DNA of 14,939 nt, from NCBI GenBank assembly GCA_005777415.1, contig SXMI01000086.1, forward strand, positions 1-14,939, in the 5' to 3' direction. The notes under the pieces were generated by a model, which was not told the origin of the DNA, ran no database searches, and was given only the letters and a program-made list of their open reading frames with translations. This DNA comes from Actinomycetota bacterium. Its GTDB lineage: Bacteria; Actinomycetota; Acidimicrobiia; Acidimicrobiales; Microtrichaceae. Position numbers and translations under genes: made by a program. Below, piece after piece: positions 1 through 6,128 of the stretch. Each line of letters opens with the position of its first letter. Position 1 is the first letter of the stretch.

Positions 1-24
1 AGCTACATGGATATCCATGTAGCT
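1..24. promoter_or_regulatory. 24-base perfect palindrome, possible operator
   Basis: Bases 1-12 are the exact reverse complement of bases 13-24, with no spacer. The site is much more A/T-rich (10 G/C of 24) than its surroundings. It lies beyond the 3' end of the leftward SDR gene and at the window edge, so it may lie upstream of a gene outside the window or extend further left. A perfect palindrome without a loop is more typical of a dimeric repressor site (TetR-like, for example) than of a terminator, but no regulator gene is visible here. Confidence 0.5.
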
Positions 25-40
25 CGCACCACAAAGCAGT

Positions 41-64
41 GGGTCGGGTCGGGTCGGGGTCGGG
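41..64 (+). repeat. G-tract pentamer repeat (GGGTC)n, potential G-quadruplex
   Basis: Five runs of three or four G start at 41, 46, 51, 56 and 62, each separated by TC. This satisfies the usual G3+N1-7 quadruplex pattern on the + strand. It lies between the palindrome at 1-24 and the stop codon of the leftward SDR gene at 78, so its C-rich complement would be in the 3' untranslated part of that mRNA. Confidence 0.6.
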
Positions 65-77
65 TTGCTCTGGTCGG

Positions 78-833
78 TCAGAGGCCGCGGGTGGCCCCGC
101 CGTCGACGAGCACCGACGTCCCGGTGATGAACCGGGCATGGTCGCTGCAGAGGAACGCCACGACCGCCCCGAAGTCGTCGGCGTCACCGAGGTGTCCCGC
201 CGGGATGTCGCCGATCAGGGCCCCACGGTCCGCGGCCCCGAGTGAATGGAGCCGGTCGGTGTCGTGCACGCCCGGCTGGACCGAGTTGACCGTGACCCCG
301 TCGCCCGCGACCTCCGTGGCCAACACCTTCAGGAATCCGGTGACCCCGGTGCGGGCGGTCGTCGACGCCGCGAGCGTCCCGATGGGCTGGCGGGCGCCGA
401 TCGAGGTGATGGCGACCACACGCCCCCAGCCGTTCGCCTGCATGGCCGGCATCGCCTGCTGGCACATGGCGATGGTCGAGAGCAGGTTGAGCTCGAGCGC
501 GTCGCGGTAGTCCTGGATCGAGGTCGTCGAGAAGGTTCCCCGCGGCGGCCCTCCGGCGTTGGCGACCACGACGTCGAGCGGTCCACCCAGGGCCTCGGCG
601 GCCTCGTCGACGAACCCGGCGGCCCCCTCGGGTGAGCTCACGTCCGCGATCAGCCCTTCGACGGTGCCGCCCTCGCTGCGGATCCGGTCGACCGCCGTGG
701 CCAGCCGTGCCGGGTCGCGTCCGCAGATCGCCACCGCGACACCCTCCCGGGCCAGTGCTGCAGCGCTGGCGAGCCCGAGTCCCGCCGATGATGCGGCCAC
801 GGCCGCCCGTCGTCCTGTGAGGCCCAGATCCAC
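78..833 (-). CDS. SDR-fold oxidoreductase, BKR-like subgroup lacking the catalytic Tyr/Lys
   Basis: This 251-residue Rossmann-fold protein of the short-chain dehydrogenase/reductase family resembles the beta-ketoacyl-ACP-reductase-like subgroup whose members deviate from the canonical motifs. The dinucleotide loop reads ASSAGLG (14-20) instead of TGxxxGxG. ANAGGPP (91-97), N116 and S144 are present. Where YxxxK is expected the sequence gives S157-TTA-R161, so the catalytic Tyr and Lys are replaced by Ser and Arg. The C-terminal VDGG (243-246) is intact. The GTG start is chosen because GAGGAGGG lies 7 bases upstream and the product then begins directly at the first beta strand; longer upstream readings overlap the neighbouring amidohydrolase. 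It is the last gene of the leftward string, 47 bases after its neighbour. It may still bind NAD(P)(H), but the reaction cannot be stated. The fold is secure; the substrate is unknown. Confidence 0.9.
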   Translation of the reverse strand: MDLGLTGRRAAVAASSAGLGLASAAALAREGVAVAICGRDPARLATAVDRIRSEGGTVEGLIADVSSPEGAAGFVDEAAEALGGPLDVVVANAGGPPRGTFSTTSIQDYRDALELNLLSTIAMCQQAMPAMQANGWGRVVAITSIGARQPIGTLAASTTARTGVTGFLKVLATEVAGDGVTVNSVQPGVHDTDRLHSLGAADRGALIGDIPAGHLGDADDFGAVVAFLCSDHARFITGTSVLVDGGATRGL

Positions 834-861
834 GTCGGCTCCCTCCTCGGAGTCGTTCGGG

Positions 862-867
862 ACGGTA
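862..867 (-). promoter_or_regulatory. possible internal -10 box (TACCGT) before the distal SDR gene
   Basis: On the minus strand TGG precedes TACCGT, giving an extended -10 (TGN-TANNNT). It sits in the 47-base gap between the ACMSD-like amidohydrolase stop and the SDR start, with room for a short leader containing the GAGGAGGG ribosome binding site. No convincing -35 is seen. It could give the last gene of the string its own transcript. Confidence 0.3.
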
Positions 868-880
868 CCAGCGCGTCCGC

Positions 881-1888
881 TCACGTCCCCCGGTCGCGAC
901 GGCCGTCGAGTCGGATCAACCGGCGCGCGTTCACGTCGAGCACGGCCGAGAGCGCAGGGTCGCCGTGCGCAGGACCGGTGCACTGGTCCCACCCGGCCAG
1001 GTTCGTTCCGCCCACCAGACGGTCGCTCCCGACGGTGGCGATCAGCGCTGCGAGCGCCCTGGGTCCGCCGACGTGGGCGTCCCACCACAGGCGACGGAGC
1101 CGCTCATGGACCGCTCCCTCGAGCCGCAGCGAATCATCAGCCCAGGGGCGTGTCCGAGCCGCGTGTTCGAGGCGCTCGGCGACCCACGAGGTGGCCCCTC
1201 CGCCGTGACTGATGCACAGGTCCAGATGGGGATGGCGGTCGAGCACGCCGCCGAGGACGATCGTCGCGACGGCCAGCGCCTCGTCGTGGGCGAACCCGAG
1301 CCAGAGTTCGGCGTCGAACCGGCCGAGCCGTTCGTCGCGGACGGATCCGGTGACGCCGCTCGGCGTCGGGTGGAGAAACACCGGGACGTCGAGGGCCGCT
1401 GCGGTCGACCACAGTGCGTCCATCGCCGGGTCGTCGAGGGTCGGGCCGGGGTCGGTGCTGATGGCGGCACCGAGGAGACCCAGGTCGTCCACGGCCCGGA
1501 CGAGCTCTGCGGCTGCCAGTTGCGGGTCCTGGGTCGGCAGCTGGGCGAGCCCGCCGAGTCGGTTCGGGGCCGCGGCCACGAGTTCGGCCAGGTCGTCGTT
1601 GTGGCGTGAGGCGAACCGGGCTGCCCGGTCGGCGTCCAGGTGGGTCAGGTACGTGAGCGGGTTCGGTGACACGACCTGGAAGGTGATCGCCGCCGCGTCC
1701 ATCGCCCGCAGTCGCAGCCCGACATCGCTGAACGGGGTGTCGCGGTACTGCACGCCGTCGAGGGTGTAGTCACCGACGCGGAACGACGGCGGTTGGCCCT
1801 CGGGCCCGCCCTCGTCGACGTGCACCACGTCGTCGCCGAGCGAGTCGAGGGAGTCGAGCAGGACGACGTGTGCGTGGAGGTCGATCAT
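881..1888 (-). CDS. ACMSD-like amidohydrolase (amidohydrolase_2 family)
   Basis: This 335-residue TIM-barrel metal-dependent hydrolase or decarboxylase resembles aminocarboxymuconate-semialdehyde decarboxylase and related enzymes that remove CO2 from aromatic or ring-cleavage acids. The N-terminal DLHAH supplies H5 and H7. FLHP (H173) and ISHGGG (H228) match the later metal and catalytic histidines. The C-terminal conserved Asp, usually in GTD or GSD, is Asn here (GGTN, N296). The ATG start overlaps the upstream P450 stop as ATGA, so translation is probably coupled. Context with P450, SDR and Rieske genes fits a late step in breakdown of an oxygenated ring compound. A lactonase or hydrolase role is possible instead. 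The family is secure; the activity is uncertain because of the Asn substitution. Confidence 0.9.
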   Translation of the reverse strand: MIDLHAHVVLLDSLDSLGDDVVHVDEGGPEGQPPSFRVGDYTLDGVQYRDTPFSDVGLRLRAMDAAAITFQVVSPNPLTYLTHLDADRAARFASRHNDDLAELVAAAPNRLGGLAQLPTQDPQLAAAELVRAVDDLGLLGAAISTDPGPTLDDPAMDALWSTAAALDVPVFLHPTPSGVTGSVRDERLGRFDAELWLGFAHDEALAVATIVLGGVLDRHPHLDLCISHGGGATSWVAERLEHAARTRPWADDSLRLEGAVHERLRRLWWDAHVGGPRALAALIATVGSDRLVGGTNLAGWDQCTGPAHGDPALSAVLDVNARRLIRLDGRRDRGT

Positions 1889-3126
1889 GTCGCTGGTCGG
1901 TGCTCGGATAGGTGCTCGGGTCGGTCGAGGACGACCGGGTACTCGGACCAGTACCCGCGCGCCGAGTCGGGGTCGATCACGGGTGGTCGATCCGGATCGG
2001 GACGGGCGCCCAGGTCGAGCAGCGATCGCAGCGCCACCGCCACCAGACCCACCAGGTGGTCGGCCCGGTCACGGCCGTCGTCGGGCGGTCCACCCGCAGC
2101 CAGGTCCTGACCGATGCATGCGTGGGCTCCGGAACCGAAGCTCAGCCCCCAGCGCGGGATCCCGTCGGGGAGCTCCCGGTCCGGGTCGAAGCGGTCGGCG
2201 TCGTCCCCGAAGATCCGGGGGTCGCGATTGGCGGCGACCAGGTCGATCGTGACCTCGTCACCGGTCTCCACCACCTGTCCGTCGGCCAGCTCGACCCGTT
2301 CGGTCGCACGCCGGAGCGCGATCGGGCTCGACGGTTGCAGTCGGACGGTCTCGTGGACGCAACGCTGCAGGAAGAGGTCGTCGTGACGGGCCCGCTCCCT
2401 GGCGTCCGACCCGTCGGTGGTGCTGACGAGGTGGTCGAAGGTCCGAACGAAGGCGGTGGCCGACGTGTGCGCTCCGGCGAGCAGGTAGAAGCAGGTCTCG
2501 CGCAGGACGACGTCGTCGGCGAGGTGCAGGTCGTCGGCGTTGCGGAGGAGGGTCGTGAGGACGTCCATGGGGAGGTCGGACTCGTCGACCCGTCCCGACT
2601 CGAGTCCGGCGATGAGCTCGAGGCGCCGCTGCACGGACGGCGCCACGAACTCGGCGTCGAACTCCTCGAGCGCCAGCGCGACCCGGTCGCGGACCACGGA
2701 CCGGTCGCCCCGATGGTGCGCGAGCGTGGCACCCTCGATGAACTGCATCATGGCCCGGTAGAGCCGGTCGGTCTCCTCGGCGGTGCCTCGTGGTCGATCG
2801 ACGCCGGCGGTGGTGGCGGCCAGGTTCATCATCACCTGGTGGCTGAGGCCCACCAGTTCCGCCCGGCCGGACTCGGCGTGGGGACCGAGCGTCGAGGCGA
2901 CGATCGGCGGGAAGAGCACGCGCTCGTAGTGCTCGTGGGTGTCCCTGCGGAACAGCCGGTTCTCCAACCGTCGCCGGTCACGGTGTTCGACACCGTGGAG
3001 GTTGACGAGGACGTCCGCCATGACGACCTCGCCGGCGTCGTAGAGCGCCTGGCGCAGGTGACGCTGGCGGAGTGCCTCCCGTGCGGTGTCCCACCGATCC
3101 ACGATGAGCTGGCGGACCCCGTTCAC
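1885..3126 (-). CDS. cytochrome P450
   Basis: This is a soluble bacterial cytochrome P450 of 413 residues, the normal length for the class, with no membrane anchor. It should activate O2 at a haem thiolate to hydroxylate or otherwise oxidise a small molecule, using an external ferredoxin and reductase that are not in the window. The I-helix motif is A217-G218-A219-H220-T221, the K-helix ExxR is E259-R262, and the haem loop FGSGAHACIG (330-339) carries the ligand C337. The acidic residue that usually precedes the I-helix Thr is His. After the haem loop a Gly/Pro/Asp-rich stretch (345-356) replaces the usual start of the L helix. The GTG start overlaps the stop of the ThuA-like gene as GTGA; an upstream in-frame extension would run through that gene and has no P450 sequence. 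The 3' end overlaps the next amidohydrolase by 4 bases. The substrate is unknown. Confidence 0.93.
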   Translation of the reverse strand: MNGVRQLIVDRWDTAREALRQRHLRQALYDAGEVVMADVLVNLHGVEHRDRRRLENRLFRRDTHEHYERVLFPPIVASTLGPHAESGRAELVGLSHQVMMNLAATTAGVDRPRGTAEETDRLYRAMMQFIEGATLAHHRGDRSVVRDRVALALEEFDAEFVAPSVQRRLELIAGLESGRVDESDLPMDVLTTLLRNADDLHLADDVVLRETCFYLLAGAHTSATAFVRTFDHLVSTTDGSDARERARHDDLFLQRCVHETVRLQPSSPIALRRATERVELADGQVVETGDEVTIDLVAANRDPRIFGDDADRFDPDRELPDGIPRWGLSFGSGAHACIGQDLAAGGPPDDGRDRADHLVGLVAVALRSLLDLGARPDPDRPPVIDPDSARGYWSEYPVVLDRPEHLSEHRPAT

Positions 3127-3812
3127 TGCTCCGCACCTCCGGCCGCCCAACGGAGCGCCTGACCCAGGAGCCGCCCGTGCGACGGGTCGGTGATCGAGGC
3201 GAGGTCGTGACCGAGCAGGTCGGTCACGACCCGGCCCTCGCCCACCCCACGGGCCCACACGAGCGGCACCACCGATCCGTCGAGCTCGGTGGTCAGGAGG
3301 GGGGTCACGTCGTCGCAGAGGTCGAGGTCGAGGTACACCTCGTCGACGACCTCGAAGGCGCCCACCTCGACGGTGACGGGATGTTCCGGCCCGGTGCGAT
3401 CGACCCGGACGGGTCCGGGGGGCGGGTGCGAGCTCGTCCCCCAGCTCCAGGCGGCGCCGCAGAGCCCGCGCCATCGGGGATCGGCGTCGAAGCAGATCAC
3501 CGCCGTGTGCAGTGCGACGAGTCCGCCGCCCCCACGGACCCATCCCTCGACGACGTCGAGGTCGTCTGGGTCCGGCCTCGTCGCCGGGTCGGCCAGGTGT
3601 GCGGCCGCGGGGGCGGTGGCCTGCAGGTACAGGGCGTGGACGGTCACGACGTCACCGGGTCCCGCCTCCTCGGCCGCACGACGGACGGCGTCCGGACCCG
3701 TGAGGACGGTGGTGGTCAGCCCCGCCCCGGCGGCCACCCGGCACAGGCCGTCCCCGATGGACGCGGCGTCGTGCCCTCCGGCGCCGCCCGTGACGAGGAC
3801 CTGGACGTTCAC
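3123..3812 (-). CDS. ThuA-like domain protein
   Basis: This 229-residue protein has the class I glutamine-amidotransferase-like fold of the ThuA family, found in sugar-utilisation operons and in other hydrolase or oxidoreductase clusters. Support comes from the N-terminal strand and Gly-rich turn (VQVLVTGGAGGHD, 3-15), GGGGLVALHTA (94-104), SSHPPP (127-132), an HPVTVEV strand (144-150), DEVY (157-160), PLVWARGVGEGRV (183-195) and LLGHD (199-203). The GTG start overlaps the stop of the preceding SDR as GTGA, and its own stop overlaps the P450 start. No transport or sugar gene is nearby, so a sugar role is unlikely. It may process a pathway intermediate or have a non-catalytic role. The domain call is good; the function is unknown. 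Confidence 0.8.
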   Translation of the reverse strand: MNVQVLVTGGAGGHDAASIGDGLCRVAAGAGLTTTVLTGPDAVRRAAEEAGPGDVVTVHALYLQATAPAAAHLADPATRPDPDDLDVVEGWVRGGGGLVALHTAVICFDADPRWRGLCGAAWSWGTSSHPPPGPVRVDRTGPEHPVTVEVGAFEVVDEVYLDLDLCDDVTPLLTTELDGSVVPLVWARGVGEGRVVTDLLGHDLASITDPSHGRLLGQALRWAAGGAEQ

Positions 3813-4663
3813 CGGTCCGGCCGGCCCCGGATCGGGTCCGACCCCTCGTCGCCGTCGGCGGTCGTCGTCGATTCGTCCGCAGCGGTCGCGGAGCGGGGGA
3901 GTCGGGCCAGTGCGCTCACCCCGACGCCCCCGTCGACGAGCAGCTCGGTGCCCGTCACGTACGAGGACTCGTCGGAGAGCAGGTAGGCCACGACGTCGGC
4001 AACCTCCGGACCGGTTCCGAGGCGGCCGAGCGGCACCGCCGAGGCGCGTGCGGCCCGCACCTCCGGATCGCTCAGCACCGCAGCCGACATGCCGGCGTCG
4101 ATGAGGCCCGGTGCCACGGCGTTGACACGGATGCCGGCGTGGGCCCACTCCAGGGCCATCTGCTCGGTGAGCCGGGCGACCGCCGCCTTGGTGGCCCCGT
4201 AGGCGCCGGCGCCCGGTCCCGGGAGCACACCGTTGACCGAGGTGACCGTCACGATCGATCCGGGTCGACCCGCGTCGAGCATCCGGCGGGCCACGCTGCG
4301 GGCCGTGAGGAAGGTGCCGGTCAGGTTCACCTCCACGACCTGCCGCCAGTCGTCGAGGTCCACCTCGGCGAGGGGCCCGAAGCGGACGACGCCGGCGTTG
4401 CAGACGGCTCCGTCGGGCGCATCCGCTCCGCTGAGGCGGGTGAACTCGTCGAGGGCCGCGTTCAGGGCGGCCTCGTCCGTGACATCCGCAACGAGCGGGA
4501 GCCCGCGGACCTCCAGCGCCTCGGCCGTGCGCCGGGCGGCGTCGCCGTCCCGGTCGAGGACACCGACCAGGATCCCGTCCCGGGCCAGTCGGGCGGCGAC
4601 GTCCGCTCCCAACCCGGTGCCGGCCCCGCTGACCACGACGGAGCGCGGCCGTGTGCCGCTCAC
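3809..4663 (-). CDS. classical SDR family dehydrogenase/reductase
   Basis: This 284-residue short-chain dehydrogenase keeps the full active site: SGAGTGLG (12-19) for dinucleotide binding, NAG (89-91), N113, S142 and YxxxK as Y155/K159. An Asp at the end of beta 2 (D38 in VLDRD) suggests NAD(H) over NADP(H). It probably interconverts an alcohol and a ketone or aldehyde formed by the neighbouring oxygenases. After VDGG (243-246) comes an unusual 38-residue tail rich in Ala, Ser, Thr, Asp and Arg, probably disordered. The GTG start overlaps the upstream amidohydrolase stop as GTGA; the junction reads GGAGCAGTGA, so a GGAG Shine-Dalgarno lies just before the start. It is coupled at both ends to its neighbours. 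Confidence 0.93.
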   Translation of the reverse strand: MSGTRPRSVVVSGAGTGLGADVAARLARDGILVGVLDRDGDAARRTAEALEVRGLPLVADVTDEAALNAALDEFTRLSGADAPDGAVCNAGVVRFGPLAEVDLDDWRQVVEVNLTGTFLTARSVARRMLDAGRPGSIVTVTSVNGVLPGPGAGAYGATKAAVARLTEQMALEWAHAGIRVNAVAPGLIDAGMSAAVLSDPEVRAARASAVPLGRLGTGPEVADVVAYLLSDESSYVTGTELLVDGGVGVSALARLPRSATAADESTTTADGDEGSDPIRGRPDR

Positions 4664-5997
4664 TGCTCCACCACGTCGCGGGTGAGCAGTCGCGTCGACC
4701 AGAGGCCGACCTGCTCGCCGGGCAGTGGATCCCGTTCGGGCCACGGTCGGTCCAGGTCCACGGGGACGCCGCGTGAGATCACCTGCCGGAGTCGGTCCCG
4801 TCGCCCGAGCACGGCGATGTCGGCCGTCGGGTCGCCGTCGACGACGAGCAGGTCGGCGGCGGCGCCGACCGCCACGACACCGATCGAGTCCATCGGGCGC
4901 CGGAGGGCGATGGCGCCGTTGCGGGTGGCACACGAGATCGCCTCGAGCGGATCGAGTCCGAGCACGTCGACGAACAGCTCCACCTCACGGGCGTGCCAGT
5001 GGCCGTAGGGGGTGAGCGAGAACCCGCTCTCGGAGCCGCACAGCAGTGGCACCCCGGCATCGTGGGCCCGGCGCAGGACTGCGGCGGTCGCCTCGATCTC
5101 GCCCCGGAACAACTCGACCTGCCCCGTCGCTGCGCCCACCAGGGCGCCGTGGTCGGCCAGGTTGGTCAGGAACGTGAACGTCGGCGCGATGGCGGCACCC
5201 GACGCCACGACGGCCTCGAGCGCACCGTCGTCGAGGTGGCTCGCGTGCAGGATCAGGTCGACGCCGCACTCGGCGGCGAGGCGCGTGGAGTCGGCGTTCC
5301 GGCAGTGCGCCACCACCGGGGTGTCGAGCGCGTGTGCGGTGTCCGTCACCGCGAGCAACTCGTCCCGGGACCAGACGGTCAGCTCGCCGCTGCGGTTGGG
5401 CAGCGAACCGGTCAGGTGGACCTTGATCCAGTCCGCCCCGTACTTCACCTGCTGCCGTGTCGTGCGGACGATCTCATCCCGGTTGCGGACCACCTGGGCG
5501 TACCCCACCGCTCCCTCGTCGGGGATGAGTCGGCCGGCGGTTCCGCCGGCGGCGGTGAGCAGCGCGTTCAGTCCGGAGGACATGCGCGGTCCCTCGACCA
5601 GGCCGGCCTCGATGCCGTCCCGGAGCGCCGGCCCCAGGTCGGCGATGCAGTCGGCGTCGAGGAACCCGGTGACACCGGCCCGGAGCAGCTTCGTGACGTT
5701 GAACGCGGCGAGCAGCATCGAGGTCCCGGTCGGCCGGTGCCAGAACAACTCGTCGTTGCTCGACGGCTCGCCGAAGGTGACGTGGCAGTGGGCGTCCACG
5801 AGGCCCGGCATGACGGTCCGCCCCGCCGCATCGATGGTGCGCGTCCCGGGCGGTGACGCCTCGGCGGCCCCGGCGCCAACGGCGAGGATCCGGTCGCCGT
5901 CGACGAGCACGTCGGTGGTCGGACTCGGGGGACCGCCGGTCCCGTCCACCACGGTGCCACCGGTGATCAGCAGCGGTTCCTTCGTCCTCCGACCCAC
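4660..5997 (-). CDS. metal-dependent amidohydrolase (imidazolonepropionase/prolidase-like)
   Basis: This 445-residue composite-domain amidohydrolase has a beta-sandwich formed by residues about 8-62 and 370-415 around a TIM barrel. Visible ligands are H70-x-H72 (VDAHCHV), K192 in WIKVHLTG as the likely carboxylated lysine, H231 (VVAHC) and H251 or H254 (ILHASH). The barrel strand 8 acid, usually Asp, appears as Glu (GSESG, E323). Related enzymes hydrolyse dipeptides, imidazolones or other cyclic amides, so hydrolysis of a C-N or C-O bond is expected; the substrate is not predictable. The GTG start is preceded by GGGGGTGA 4 bases upstream. It is the first gene of the leftward string, 131 bases from the divergent Rieske gene, and its stop overlaps the next SDR start. 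Confidence 0.9.
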   Translation of the reverse strand: MGRRTKEPLLITGGTVVDGTGGPPSPTTDVLVDGDRILAVGAGAAEASPPGTRTIDAAGRTVMPGLVDAHCHVTFGEPSSNDELFWHRPTGTSMLLAAFNVTKLLRAGVTGFLDADCIADLGPALRDGIEAGLVEGPRMSSGLNALLTAAGGTAGRLIPDEGAVGYAQVVRNRDEIVRTTRQQVKYGADWIKVHLTGSLPNRSGELTVWSRDELLAVTDTAHALDTPVVAHCRNADSTRLAAECGVDLILHASHLDDGALEAVVASGAAIAPTFTFLTNLADHGALVGAATGQVELFRGEIEATAAVLRRAHDAGVPLLCGSESGFSLTPYGHWHAREVELFVDVLGLDPLEAISCATRNGAIALRRPMDSIGVVAVGAAADLLVVDGDPTADIAVLGRRDRLRQVISRGVPVDLDRPWPERDPLPGEQVGLWSTRLLTRDVVEQ

Positions 5998-6049
5998 CGG
6001 GTCACCCCCGTCGCTCCGGACCCTTCGTCGGGTCCCGCTGGCGGGTCCG

Positions 6050-6078
6050 TCGACGTCCTGAATGCTGTTTACTACGCT
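6050..6078 (+). promoter_or_regulatory. possible promoter for the Rieske/carotenoid-oxygenase operon
   Basis: TCGACG (6050-6055) and TACGCT (6073-6078) are separated by 17 bases, a good spacing for a housekeeping-type promoter with a TANNNT -10. Transcription would begin near 6085, leaving a leader of about 45 bases before the preferred GTG start. The patch around 6060-6078 is conspicuously A/T-rich for this sequence. The opposite operon starts at 5997, so its promoter should lie in the same region, but I could not place it convincingly. Confidence 0.4.
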
Positions 6079-6128
6079 CCGGTCTCCGAGGTCGCCTCCG
6101 GGCGCCGACCATGCCGGGGGGACGACGA

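Noticed and set aside
834..1088. An N-terminal extension of the distal SDR by 85 residues
   Set aside because: It overlaps the ACMSD-like gene and is compositionally biased; a strong Shine-Dalgarno precedes the GTG at 833.
3127..3543. An N-terminal extension of the P450 by 139 residues
   Set aside because: It lies wholly within the ThuA-like gene, is Arg/Gly/Pro-rich without P450 features, and the GTG in the GTGA overlap gives a normal-length protein.
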